This document shows positions 52,794 through 64,000 of a stretch of DNA of 64,000 nucleotides, piece after piece (the first letter of the stretch is position 1; every line of letters starts with the position of its first letter). Location of the stretch: NCBI GenBank assembly GCA_030248065.1, contig JASAMV010003697.1, forward strand, positions 42,461-106,460. Direction: 5' to 3'. This DNA comes from Rhynchonema sp. JSB1_4. Taxonomy: Eukaryota; Nematoda; Chromadorea; Monhysterida; Xyalidae. Below the pieces are notes generated by a model. That model was not told where the DNA came from, searched no databases, and saw only the letters and a list, made by a program, of their open reading frames with translations. Both the position numbers and the translations under genes were made by a program.

Positions 52794-55700
52794 TCACCCA
52801 TTCGAATGCGTGTCACTGCTGCCCCGCTCAATGGCAGCTTGCAGCATTGCGGCCGCGGTCTCATTGGCGCACAGCCGTGCCGCTTCTAACGGGGTCCGAT
52901 TGACGAGGTCCCTTCGCTCCGGGTCGGCACCGTAATCCAGCAGCAAACGCACCAATTTCGTACAACCGCGACTGGCTGCCTGAAAACGCAAGGTGGGCGG
53001 TGAATTCGAAATGTTGGTGCCGTGTGCTTCTACAGCATGTTCGGGCTTGAGATGATAACAAGATGTTCATAAAGAAAAGACTCAATAAATGGTCATCCGC
53101 CACACGGGTCATGCGTGTCTGCGTTGTTGTGCTTAGTCGTTGCGTTGCAGGGGTGTTCACGCATAAAATAACCACGCATGTGCTTTTTGGGTCACGTAAC
53201 CGTTGGCGCATTCGCACCGACGATGACCTGGTGCTTCGCCACGTCCGTGAAACCGGGTCGAAACACCGTACTGCACACAGTTTGTGTACTTTTACATAAG
53301 AAAGGTTTCAAGGCAAGGGTCAACCTCAGCAGCTGGTTCCCGCGTTCGTCAAATCTGACAACAAGAACAACCATCGAAATCGCAAAATCACCCACCCCAC
53401 TTCGAACTCGGCGCCTTCCATGCGCCAACGCCCGACGCCAACCCACTCGGCCACTCACCACATGCAACGGCGTTCGTCCCATGTAATCGGTCACATTCAC
53501 AATGTCACCAACAGCATGCAACCAGCATTTGACCACGTCGATTCGCTGTTCCGCAACGGCCAGACAAATTTGCGCGCCAAAGTGGGAACTGGTACTGCTC
53601 AATGCCGAGCCGGCACCTGGAAGGTGGATACGTTGGGTAAGCATGGAGTAAAATATACTGGTCGTGGGCATCAAACTCGATGATGTGATCGGATCGGTCA
53701 AGCGATCATTATGAGAATCAATGAAAAAATGTCTGCCCTTGTTTTCCATTTTAAAGACAGATCGTTTGTGCTGGACGAAACTGCTGAAACATTTGTAGAG
53801 CAGCATGATGACCGGTGGTACCGACACGAGAAATATCGTCAAGCTTGATGCCCGCTGTCGCATGAAAACAGCATGACTTGAGGAAAATTCGTGAGAGTGG
53901 TACCTTGTGAGTTTGTTTGCGGATGTTTGAAAAATCCGAACCAAAGCGATATGAGAAAAATAACAGCGGGTATTGATATTGCGTACAAATAGCACAACAA
54001 AATTAATTTTGGGGAGTCACACAACGAAGAGCAGAGCTCAGAGAACGAAAATGAGAGCATTGTTAGGCGTCGAATCAGTGGTGTCGTTGGGGAGGGGGAA
54101 GGGGGGTTACGCCCCCTAGCATCCGGTATCTTGATTTTTTCACCCAGGGGTATCCGAAATCCTGAATTTTTGTTCAGGGATATCCTACCCCAATATTTTT
54201 CCGAAAACCATAAAAATCGCCCATTGTACATGTACATCCAAAAAACTAAAATCGCTTACTGCCGCAAGCATAACACCCAAAAATGACGATTTTTGCGCTT
54301 CCAATACCGATTTTTCTCAATGTTGCTCTTAAAAATTGACCTGTTTTTTAACAACCCCCCCTGGGTATCCGAGATTTTCATTTTGGGTATCCGGTATCCG
54401 AAAATTTTGGATTTTGGGTATCCGGTATCCTGACTTTTTGATTTCCCAACGACACCACTGCGTCCAATGAGGCCAGTGGCGTGGGATTCAGGATTTCAAG
54501 CCGATCCTAAACCTGATTACCATTGGGTACCGCAGGCGAGCCTTCGCGTGATCTGGCCTGATGCTCATTTGAAATAAATTCGATCAAGGAGAACCAGGGT
54601 GTGCTTATCGTGCGGCGCGGAAGTAGCTTCGGTGGCTTTACTAAAAATTTTATTCGGCACGCGCTGAATTCTCGGCCAAATTTAGTTTCACCTGCCTGTC
54701 ATATGGACAAGAAAAAAACGTGTTCAATGTGCAAGCTCTCCTCCTACTCTACGCCCAAGCATACCTACCCGCTCAGGTAAATTTGCGTAGAGAGCAAAGT
54801 CGGTAGCCGAAAACGCTGTTTGAGTTTCAAAGGACAAAACAGGTGCCTCCTCGTACGAAACACAGAAGCTGCCGTACATGATGGATATTTTGGAGCGCTA
54901 CTTGCCGTTACTATTATATCATTACAAATACACCACATATAGTACATAATCCTTCGAAGTGGCCGAAAACGGGCTCACCGCTGGGTCGTCGTGAGCGCCA
55001 GTAACATACTGTATTCGTCCACTATGAAGTTGGATAAAAACACAAATCTCGAAGGGAACCAGTGCCCCCAACCAACCCGATGACGTGGCGACCACTGCGC
55101 CGGCCTTACACAGATGTTTCACGGCCTGCACATGTCCGGCTTGAATGGCTGCTAGCAGAGGAGTACGGTCATTGTTGTCTCTGGAAGAGAAAAATGGATG
55201 GAATATTGATTAAAACCGGAGCCAAATTTGGTCATTGGACCCGATCCAGGTTAACGCGTGACTTTTTGTTGTGACTGTATTTCGAGGGTTACTAGCGCCA
55301 CTAATTTCGACCGGCGTACATAGTTGTTTATTCGCCGTCTCTGTCTGCTGGGAATCACTTTTACGCAGCATCGCAAACATGCACAACTGCGAGTAAAGGC
55401 CAGAATATAATAAAAAAATCACCACAGTTACGATCCGAAAAACGAAATCGGATGACATCTCCCAGCACTGACATGATAACGGCTTACACTTCACCGCGAA
55501 ACCCACTGAGTCAAAACGCACACACATACAACATAACGGCCAGCTACGCCAACGCGAGCCCGATTTCGGAGGTGGTGTGCATACAGAACGGATAGAAAGA
55601 GAAAATCATGATGTTCCATGTTGTATCCTACAACGCGTAACATTTCCCAAATCAGCAGCCACGCATGAATGTTCCACTAATCTGCCACTACCGAAATCGG

Positions 55701-58700
55701 GCTCGTGTTGACGTAGTTTGTCTTTACACACCAACCGTTCATGTACATTAGCACCATTGCGCAACAAATGATCGATCATATCAATGTGATTATATTCAAC
55801 AGCAATGTGCAACGGCGTACGACCCTCGCAATCGCCGCGCGACATCTGGGCACGCTGCAAACATGGAAATTGGACAACGAGTTCACAATATCGATGGAAT
55901 TCAACCGGATCATTCGGGGTTTGTCTTCATCGTATTTGAGATTTCCGCTGAAATGACTGTGGTGTTTAGCGCTGGTCAGTGTGGTACCGCTAGAATACCC
56001 TGTCCGTCACTTTATGGTAAGCATTCTTCAAATCGGTTGAAAACGCGGGGACTGCCCATGTTCAGGGTTGGATTAAAAAAAGTAAAAATTTTTTTGTAAA
56101 AAAAAATCTTTTTTTTAACTTTTTTTATTTTAAAATTTTAAAAAGTAAGTCCACTTTTTTTATTATTTTTCCCCTTTTTTCGTTATTTTCTCAATTTTTT
56201 AAGGTAAAAATGTATGTTTTCATGCGTTTTATTGCTCATCATGCTCAAAAAATCGCCTGCGGCGCTTATATTTCAGTTTAAAATGGCGTTGTAATGGACT
56301 CATACAGTTCCCAGACATCCCAACAATCGCTGCACGTATAATATAGGACACCCCATACCGTATACTGTGCAGTTATTGAGCTATCGACGTAAGCTATCGA
56401 CAGACTCCACGTTGCTCGCCTATTTGCAGTTGTGTGGATTTGTCATTTGTTGCTTTTGTCACACAACATGAGTGTGGTGTAACTCTTTATCTCTCTTCAA
56501 ATTTATCTCCAAATTCACAAACAGAAGGTTGGTCTTCCCTTTGTCATATATGCCCACAGAGTTACCTTCGGGCGGGTTCTCAAAGTTATGACCAAATGGG
56601 CTAGATCGCAGGGATCGACATAAACATGCAAGTCAGTGCAGAAGTTCTCTTTAGTGTCCCTCAAAACATACCTAAGTAACATGATTTCAGAAATTTCATT
56701 TTTCTAGAAACCAATTTTTTGGGGGTCCGGAATAAAAAAAAGTGATTTTTTAAAAAAAAATTTAAAAAGTTTTTTTTAAAAAAAAAAGTTCGATAGTAAA
56801 AAAATTTTTTAATCCAACCCTGCCCATGTTACTAAAAACAGCGTACCGCTGAATTCGGTCAAGTCTGAAACCAAAAATATGTCATCCCCACAGTGAAACA
56901 TCGCCGAGTCCGTTTACGTACGCACTAGTTGTGCATGAGCCTCAAACACAAACATGATCAGCTGGCTGGGTGATGTTACACAGCGACGGATATATACTCA
57001 AAATACACACACACCATTTTTATCAGCTGGTCGATCATTTGTGTATCGCCCTCGGCCGCTGCAACGCACGCCAGTGACGGGAATAGAGTCTGAAAATAAA
57101 TTCCTTAAAGTAGGAAGAAATTCAAAATAAATAAATGAAAGAAAACACAAAATCCACCTGTCTAACAGTCTCCTGATCATCCTTATTGGCAACGCGGAGG
57201 AATTTCATCAAGTGCCGCACCAAACTGGCCTTGCCGGCAGCTGCTAAAATAATTACGATAAAACAAACTTGCTGATCTATACGCTCACACACGATTTCGG
57301 TCATGTAATTTTATGGATTAAAATTAGTTTGATAAGAAAACGACTTCCACTTAGCAGTGCGTAGATAATTTGGACACTTTTTTGGTACACTTTTCAGCAC
57401 TTTTTTGGGCCCTGATCCAAGCCCACCTTCGGCCTGTGCGCTCAACGACACGCACGAAGAGAGTGCGGATGCGGGCATTGCGCCTTCGTCGTCATCGTTC
57501 GATCCGGATTCGGTCAATTCGCCTCGCAGATTCGATTGCAGCGCCTGATTGAAAAATTGGCGATTGAGTTACACACACCAACGCCCCAAAATCTGTTCGA
57601 AGTCCTTCTTAGGGGTCACAATTGGTCAGACGTGTTCGCACCGACGAGGCCCGGCACCTCGCCCGTCTGTGAAAACCGGCCGAAACGGGCAAAACTCACT
57701 GCCGTCGCATTATTTTTCCAGTTGATACAAACAGCTTGCACTCAACTGGCGCACCAAAGTCCGCCACCAATATGCTTCCTGGCTACCTCAAACACACTCG
57801 CATGCATCATCCGTGACAACCAACCTTTCTCTTCTCTTCCATCGACCATTCCGGATGGCCCAGCACAAACGACAGTTTGACCAGTGCGCATTCGGGTGTC
57901 ATGTCGGCACCGGAGAGAGCACCGGCTTGCGATAATATCTAAATAGAGTGAAACATCAGCCGATTGGACTACATTTATAATACGAACGAAACATCACATC
58001 ACGAAACTTACTTTTCCAGTTGCATAGCCGCACTCTACTCTGCCCCGCATACATTGCGAACAATTGAGCACAATTATACCTGGAAAATGTCGAAAATCAG
58101 AAATTTTGTTGACTGAGTGAGTGGTCTTATACAGCTTTCTCAGGGTGCTGCAAGTTAAACTCATTGAAAGAATATAATCGGTCGTGTCAGTCTCAGAAAA
58201 TCGTTTTATCCGCATTTTTGTGAAGAAACTCGAAATGGTAAGCTTGACCGGCGTAAAAAGCCAGGGATGCTGAGGACACATCAGCCATTTTTAATGGTCC
58301 ACGACCAAGTATATCGCAACAGCATATATTCAAAATTGTTTGGAACTGTTGCATGGACTGGCTCATTGCAACAACGTTTTCATTTTCTGTTCCAAAACAA
58401 CGCCACGCCATCGCTTGCAACGCGTTCCACCCCCTTTCAAATTCAGGCCATAACACATGCAAACTCGCCATTCTGTGTCGCTTCGCTGATCGCATTCAAT
58501 ATATCCAACCGTCTCGTTGAAACATTACCAGATCCATATGTGTGCAACACCACGCCCATCATTGGGGGACTCAGGAACGGGATCACCTAAATTAGATTTG
58601 GCAGACATGCTTCAAGTCTCGGTCGCGTGGACCACATTTCAGTGCAAAATTACGGGGCCATCGTTGTGGGAGCCCATAAATTGAGCTTCGTAAGTCACAG

Positions 58701-61700
58701 CTCCTTTGGTCCCAAAATTATCCGCCGTTTGTACTTCAGCTCAGCTCAATGTATGCCTCGCAATGACAGAAAATGACAAATTTCGATCAATGGGGCCTAT
58801 GTCCGGTGTCAGCCTATAAAAAGCGGGCACATGTCCGAGAATACTGAAACAGAACTCCAACTAACCGCTTCAATGGAAATCGACGGAAAGAGCAACAGAC
58901 TAGTAACCCGTTGATTGAGTTTTTTGTGCACGCGCAGCGCCGCTGGCGGATAACAACGAAAGATCTTCTCGTAGTTGACTGCAAATATGTATCCGGAGTG
59001 AAACATCATCTAGCTGACTGAGACACCACGTTTTATCCTTCGAGTTGATTCTATCAGTTACCGATTCTACATATTACCAATGGGCATGATAACTAGTTCG
59101 AGTGACAGTCTACCATCTACGTACTGGCATAATCGGAGCCGAACTGGTTATTTCTTCGGTTGCCGAATCGTGGTAATTCGTGGGGCTTCGGCAGATTGGG
59201 AAGCAAAATAGCGCAAAAATGATTCACTATAGAAATGCACCCCGATTAGGGAGGGGTACACTGATAACTGAAAGTATACTCTGGCAATTCTTTTGGGAGA
59301 AACCTTTCAACCGCGTTGCCTGATCCGTAAAGCGCATTATGCGTGCACTGGCTACGGAAGTCACGTGACCGCTATAGCCAGTGCACGCATCATGCGCTTT
59401 ACGGATCAGGCAACGCGTTTGAAAAGTTTCTCCCAAAAAAATTGTCAGAGTATACTGCAGGAACAACATGCAAACACAGCAAATGACCAGCACCTTTAAT
59501 CGTAATGCCTGTTGTGGCGAGTGGCTGATAGTTTGGCGAATCAAACGCTGCGAGATTGTTCGTGTCCACTTTCGACACCCGATTGCCGCGATAGAGTTTT
59601 TGGTTGAAATAGACGGCCACCTGACATTGGCAGACAAACGATAAATCCTTGAAGGACAACTTTTATCAAAATACCAATCGAACCTCTGGTATATCAAATC
59701 CCCCTCCAGCAAGAATTAGTGCGCCGGTGAAGTTCTCCCTTCCATCACTGCGAACTTCGGCGGCCGGGATCTGAAGAAATAACAACAAGAAAGAAAAATG
59801 CCCCAAGGGACATGAAAGAAATATGGTTCCCTGGCTGACTGGCATAAAGGAACGATACTAGCTTGCACCACTTTGTTGATGTTTCATTAGGCACTGGAAT
59901 AAACGTAAGTGTGTTCTGAGCTGTTTGATGCCGACCAGTAGATATTGAACCATATTCCCGGCGCGTGCTGTTTTGCCACCAGAGACACAGGGCATTGAGA
60001 CATTGAAAGAGTGCACTATTCTCTTTACTCCTCTCCTTGTTGAATCATCGTGCGCAACCGAAGACTGCACAGTTACCGTCGTGAGGTTGAAAAGAAGAAA
60101 CAGTTGTCTAAATATGTAGGTTTGCACGAAAGTTTCGATATCGACTGGGTGTTGGTTCAAAAGAGTTCGCGCCGGGAATATGGTTCAATATCTACTGTTC
60201 GGCATCAAACAGCTCAGAACACACTTACGTTTATTCCAGTGCCTCATGAAACATCAACAAAGTGGTGCAAGCTAGTATCGTTCTTTTATGCCAGTCAGCC
60301 AGGGAACCATATTTCTTTTATGCCCCTTGGGGCATTTTTCTTTCTTGTATCGTTCTTTTATATCGCGCAAGCGCCAAACAGGGAACCCGAATAAATCAGG
60401 CAGAAAAAGTTTTCAGTTCCGGCAACCAATGGTTCTAACTAAGAAAATGTCGACCATCAGACTTTTCTCAAGTAATCAACGCACATGAGCGCAATGAGGT
60501 GTGGGGGTTAGTTTAAGGATGCTGTACTTTTTGGCAGGATATATGAATCGGTGGTTATCGTGACATAAGGCCAATTTTGTGGTTCGATTTCACTATGGGG
60601 TTCTAACAATGGAGACACGCTTGTGTCTGCGTCTTCACCCACCACTGAGGCAAAACCAACGCAGTGCGCCCCCCCCCCCCCACGCGCATGTCTATGCTTT
60701 TGAGGAACATGGTAACTTGTCCAGTTATTTATTTATTTTTAATTTACCCCCAGGTATGTATTTGACACCCTAGGTACCATCATTTATAGCGCACTGATTG
60801 CGCATCGTCTCAGAGAATGGCACTTGTTGGATCAGTACCAAGCAAAGCTGTGCAATGAACTTCCATGCCCACTCCAGCTTCAGCAATGAAATAAGTGTCA
60901 AACATCAGTCTCCAGATTGCTTTCGAGTTGGCCGCCGCATCTGATCTTGGATTCAATGTTACGTAAAAACTACTATTTAACTTTCCCACGAAAGTCAAAT
61001 TATAAATGCGGAAAATGCTTCGAATGTTAGAGAGCAACATCAATTTTAATTAGGAAGTTGATATCTTGTGGGTATTTTATCATGAATGACACCACAGCGC
61101 ATAAACTGCGAACCGCACCTGTGCTTAATAATTAATCTCAAATAAAAACACTAAAAAACTGAAAAATGTTACCCAGAATTCATTAAAAGTTAGTAAAAAT
61201 ACAACAAAGCTCGCTGCGCGCGTGAATGTTTGAACCCGCGACCTTTGGTCTTCAGTGATGCGCGTTAGACCGCTCGGACATAACTGCTTCCCTACCATGG
61301 TAAACGCGAGTTTCTTTAACATTTTGATTGTGTCAACAGTAATTCATCTGCCCTCAATGCATAAAAGTAGGCATACATTGTTAAATAAAGGAGATTAGTT
61401 CAGGCCATTTAAGCTAAACCATGCGTTGGTGGCATTAGCAGGCAAGGCAACCAAGAAATGGCGATCAGCCGCGTCCAATGGGCATGATATCAACTAATAG
61501 CAATACAGCGGTCTAACATGCGGCAGTGATATAATATAGTGCTCTCGCTATGACGACACCAGCTAGGTACATAATACATACCACATGTTAACTTGGTAAA
61601 ACGTGCGTTTTTGCACATCATTATTGAATAATTAGCATCAAAAACACATGCTTTATTTCATTTCTAATTTCATATTTCAAAACAAGTGAAAAGTGCGCTC

Positions 61701-63612
61701 GTGGCTAAGCAGGCAAGAAGTGGCAAACGCTCTTGCGTGCAATCGCATGCAATGGGCATGATAACAACCAATAGTAAGTAACAGAGAGCTCTAACTTGCG
61801 CAGCACAGTGATAATAATTATAGTGGTCTAGGTCTCTTAATGACCAGCTGTGTCCCAGGCCTAAAAACGAACAATTATTGTGCACATTGTGGAAAATATA
61901 TGGAATCGTCGTCTCAATAACAGCCTCCCACAAACTATTGTGACAGAGTTCCTTGACCAACTGAGCTGATCCTCTGAAGTGAATGTGAATCAGTTATGTT
62001 CTATAATACTTGGAAACGTTCACACCAGGGGTGTAGAACTGTTTTATGCGGAAACATTTGCGAAACGTGCAACTTTATGCTGCTTTTTCACTCACTGGTG
62101 CATGCACACATGGACTTCATGCATCCTTAACCAGTCTTGTGCTCACGTAAATTTACCAATAGCATTTTACCTTGCACCATCATATGCGTCTTGACGAGCG
62201 GATTCGATTGATATATGGTTTCAATGGCATGCGACGTACTGTTTTCTCACAAGCTTCTAAGGTTTCGAATGCTTGTAAATTATGACGTTCATCTTGTTGG
62301 AGGGTCGTTTGACCTGAGTGCACAATTTACAGTTCACATGCTCCTTCGCAATCGCTGCAACCTTCAGCTTCATGTTTGCATGCTGTGAGTGCGTACCCAT
62401 TAGACAAAAGTGCAACCCAAGTTTGAGGTTCCCAACCCATGTTAACAGCACACAATCAGCACGAGACTGCTCGTTCCCTCTTAACTATGGGACGCTGAGA
62501 CATGAGGTATTGTCGCAGAATGAGGTACAGGGACATGAGGTATTGTCGCAGAATCAGGTACTGCGCAACATGAGGTATCGCTCGGGATGAGGTATCGTCT
62601 CACAATCAACATGGTCAACATGGTGAACACGAACGACAGGCAAGTGTCTACTTCACGTAGCAACCGCCACTTTGCCCTCATATCAAACTTCTAATAGACG
62701 GACACCAAGTGCCCATAAAAGCACATTGCAACTAACAAGCTCCTTATAGAGGGGCAAAAGGTGTGGGTTTCCACCGCCGGGCGCGAGCTAAACCAGCACC
62801 CCAAGCTAACTCCACATTCAGTCGCATTGGTGACGTGCAACTACCTACGGGGTGCATGTTGCCCTTGGTTACCAAGGCAACTAGTACACTGCACGAGGGT
62901 GTACGGTATTTCATGTGAGGTCTTTTCCATATGACATGAGGTATTGTCGCAGCATGAGGTTTTTCGACTTGCGCATGAGGTACTGTGCAGCATGAGGTTT
63001 TTTCGCACATGAGGTATTGTCGCAGAATGAGGTACCGTCCCCGGACCATGCTAGCTCAGATAACGAATGCAATGCAACAAGCTATTTCAGCAGGACATTA
63101 TGTGTCGAAAATATGTCTTCCAGTTACCACTTACAGCTGCGAATGATCTTCGTTACATGACATTAAAATCCGAATCATTGGAAAAGAAACAACGACATTA
63201 CCAGCTAAAGGCAAACCAGTCGTGCTTTGCATACCTAGACCATACCGTATCACCCTGGATTCTTACACACTTGACATGTTTCGGGTTACTGTAGCCACGT
63301 CTCGCGCGGTTGGCCGATAAACAACACACACAAACGCGCGCTAAATGTTTCACGATCTTGGCTCTTTCACACGCAAGCCAAGCGCGACGTGGCTACAGTA
63401 ACCCGAAACATTTCGTGTGTAAGAATTCAGGGTGATACGGTATGGTCTAGGTCTGCAAAGTATGACTTGTTTGCCTATATTCCTACCTGAGCGCCAGTGA
63501 GTATAATCGGTTTAGCGAGATTCTCCAACATAAAACTGAGTGCACTGGCTGTGTATGCCATCGTGTCACCGCCATGCAATACAACGAAACCATCGAAGTC
63601 GGCGTAGGCGCT
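52794..63612 (-). CDS. ASPG: Ankyrin-repeat L-asparaginase (ASPG type), N-terminus outside window
   Basis: Fourteen exons join in phase to 517 codons: 63487-63612, 59684-59770, 59494-59620, 58908-58978, 58457-58586, 58012-58079, 57825-57938, 57427-57544, 57158-57243, 57015-57089, 55736-55854, 55073-55180, 53459-53594, 52794-52979 (stop). The first visible exon reads [20 protein letters not shown]. Then follow [53 protein letters not shown] and [20 protein letters not shown], the order of the type I asparaginase fold. From about exon 9 the chain has ankyrin repeats ([58 protein letters not shown]). Vertebrate ASPG hydrolyses asparagine and has lysophospholipase activity. Here the usual HGTDTM reads HGGDTM, so the catalytic Thr is replaced by Gly. 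About 80 N-terminal residues, including the first catalytic Thr, lie beyond the window. Confidence 0.92.
55540..55730. repeat. Foldback in ASPG intron (same family as 31484-31680)
   Basis: Arms CTACGCCAACGCGAGCCCGA and TCGGGCTCGTGTTGACGTAG. The right end (AGACAAAC in minus sense) starts about 12 bases after the 5' splice site of exon 55736-55854. Confidence 0.8.
56063..56822. mobile_element. Complete 760-bp hAT-like MITE, duplication CCCATGTT
   Basis: The ends are CAGGGTTGGA and TCCAACCCTG, with CCCATGTT at 56055-56062 and 56823-56830. It is the reference copy for the fragments at 4736-5345, 18900-19470 and 26100-26517. It lies in an ASPG intron. Confidence 0.92.
59273..59456. repeat. 184-bp foldback (TATACTCTG family)
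   Basis: Near-identical to 12485-12664, but the central segment GGTCACGTGACTTCC is in the opposite orientation. Arms of about 80 bp. ASPG intron. Confidence 0.9.
61207..61290 (-). repeat. Degenerate tRNA-like sequence
   Basis: On the minus strand ATGTCCGAGCGGTCTAACGC resembles a Leu/Ser tRNA A-box region, and GCGGGTTCAAAC a B-box. The anticodon stem does not pair, so a decayed tRNA or SINE remnant is more likely than a gene. Confidence 0.4.
62500..63040. repeat. Dispersed short repeat ATGAGGTAYYGTCGCAG
   Basis: At least ten units related to CATGAGGTATTGTCGCAGA are clustered at 62500-62600 and 62935-63035, either side of a non-repetitive 330 bp. The two clusters are direct, not inverted. Confidence 0.8.
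63209..63476. repeat. Foldback beside the ASPG 5' splice site
   Basis: Arms AGGCAAACCAGTCGTGC through CGGGTTACTGTAGCCACGTC and complement. The interior has ATGTTTCAC and GAAACATTTCG. The right terminus starts about ten bases after the donor of exon 63487-63612. A half copy is at about 49195-49285. Confidence 0.85.
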
Positions 63613-63637
63613 CTGGAAACGGTAGAATTATGTTACT

Positions 63638-63806
63638 TCCGTTTCTGGACACCTGACAATTCAAATCGCAAACGGTGAGACTGAGCTGCGAAAATCACAA
63701 ACATTTTATTGTTAGTATAAGGTTATGCGATCCATTCTTTCAATGATTGTATTGATGTTGCGCATATGCCTTGTGGTTACAACCATGAAAAGTAAAACGA
63801 AATGAA
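63638..63806 (+). repeat. Dispersed repeat R1 (copy 2)
   Basis: Matches 1072-1250 with few differences, in the same orientation, through CATATGCCTTGTGGTTA. It is at the left edge of the next ASPG intron. The rest to 64000 shows no exon. Confidence 0.8.
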
Positions 63807-64000
63807 AAAAAAACGAAAACTTCGTTCGTAAAACTTGTTGCTCAGAAATCAGGTCCAGATCCGATAGGCTTTGGGTTAGATCCACTTTCCCGATGGGCAT
63901 GATAACACGAATCACTGCCGTGGCCGGGGGGGGGGCGGGAGTCCCCCCAAAAGTACAGCACTCCCTTCGCTACAGTATGTGCACCCGCGCTCATGTACAT

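Larger units (their letters stand above)
59771..63486. other. Large ASPG intron: repeats and isolated frames
   Basis: About 59800-60000 and 60180-60360 are inverted copies of one segment (GGTTCCCTGGCTGA.TG and complement), related to about 13320-13480. A 77-codon minus frame (60810-61043) looks protein-like but has no recognised domain. A tRNA-like stretch is near 61207-61290. ATGAGGTATTGTCGCAG units lie at 62500-63040. A foldback occupies 63209-63476. Confidence 0.5.

Noticed and set aside
53192..53995. 267-codon minus frame with a hydrophobic segment
   Set aside because: It runs through the ASPG exon 53459-53594 and both its introns; the spliced exon explains the coding part.
62500..63040. 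CRISPR array
   Set aside because: Units are direct but irregularly spaced and partial, the genome is eukaryotic, and no cas genes are present.

Overview
This window is nuclear DNA of a small-intron animal, most likely a nematode. The evidence is many short GT..AG introns, nematode-like serpentine 7TM receptors, a C-type lectin joined to CCP-like and PAN modules, and two 3' splice sites just upstream of start codons that would suit spliced-leader trans-splicing. I cannot name the species. Most long open frames are chance or antisense frames. The real genes had to be assembled from exons by joining splice sites with matching phase.

Layout: (1) 119-2658 (+), the 3' part of a 7TM receptor gene (copy A). 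(2) 7077-16737 (-), a complete 14-exon secreted lectin gene: signal peptide, C-type lectin, ricin-B-like beta-trefoil, three CCP-like modules, PAN/apple; 623 aa. (3) 19799-23598 (-), a 7-exon 7TM receptor of 329 aa, an inverted paralogue of copy A. (4) 27062-28163 (+), two exons of an unrecognised protein with a duplicated cysteine motif. (5) 28637-31127 (-), a complete 5-exon eEF1A lysine methyltransferase (EEF1AKMT2/METTL10 type), 241 aa. (6) 32821-46832 (-), a complete 21-exon PHD-JmjC histone demethylase (KDM7/PHF8 type), 821 aa. (7) 50082-51828 (+), a 5'-truncated non-LTR retrotransposon with an intact frame and a 13-bp target duplication. (8) 52794-63612 (-), the 3' fourteen exons of an ankyrin-containing L-asparaginase (ASPG type) whose N-terminus lies beyond the window.

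The genes have no obvious common pathway and look like independent metazoan loci. Introns and intergenic DNA are packed with non-autonomous transposons. They include hAT-like elements (ends CAGGGTTGG or CAGAGGTCG, 8-bp duplications), TTAA-targeting piggyBac-like elements, a TTA-targeting Harbinger-like element, a TA-targeting G-rich element, and many foldback (inverted-repeat) elements, several nested. A 518-bp (AC)n tract lies at 24929-25446.

Most notable: a strongly over-represented motif TGAAACAT/ATGTTTCA, often at foldback loops or just upstream of 3' splice sites; foldback elements lying directly on 5' splice sites; a Thr-to-Gly change at a catalytic position of the asparaginase; the two-repeat cysteine protein; and the lectin architecture.
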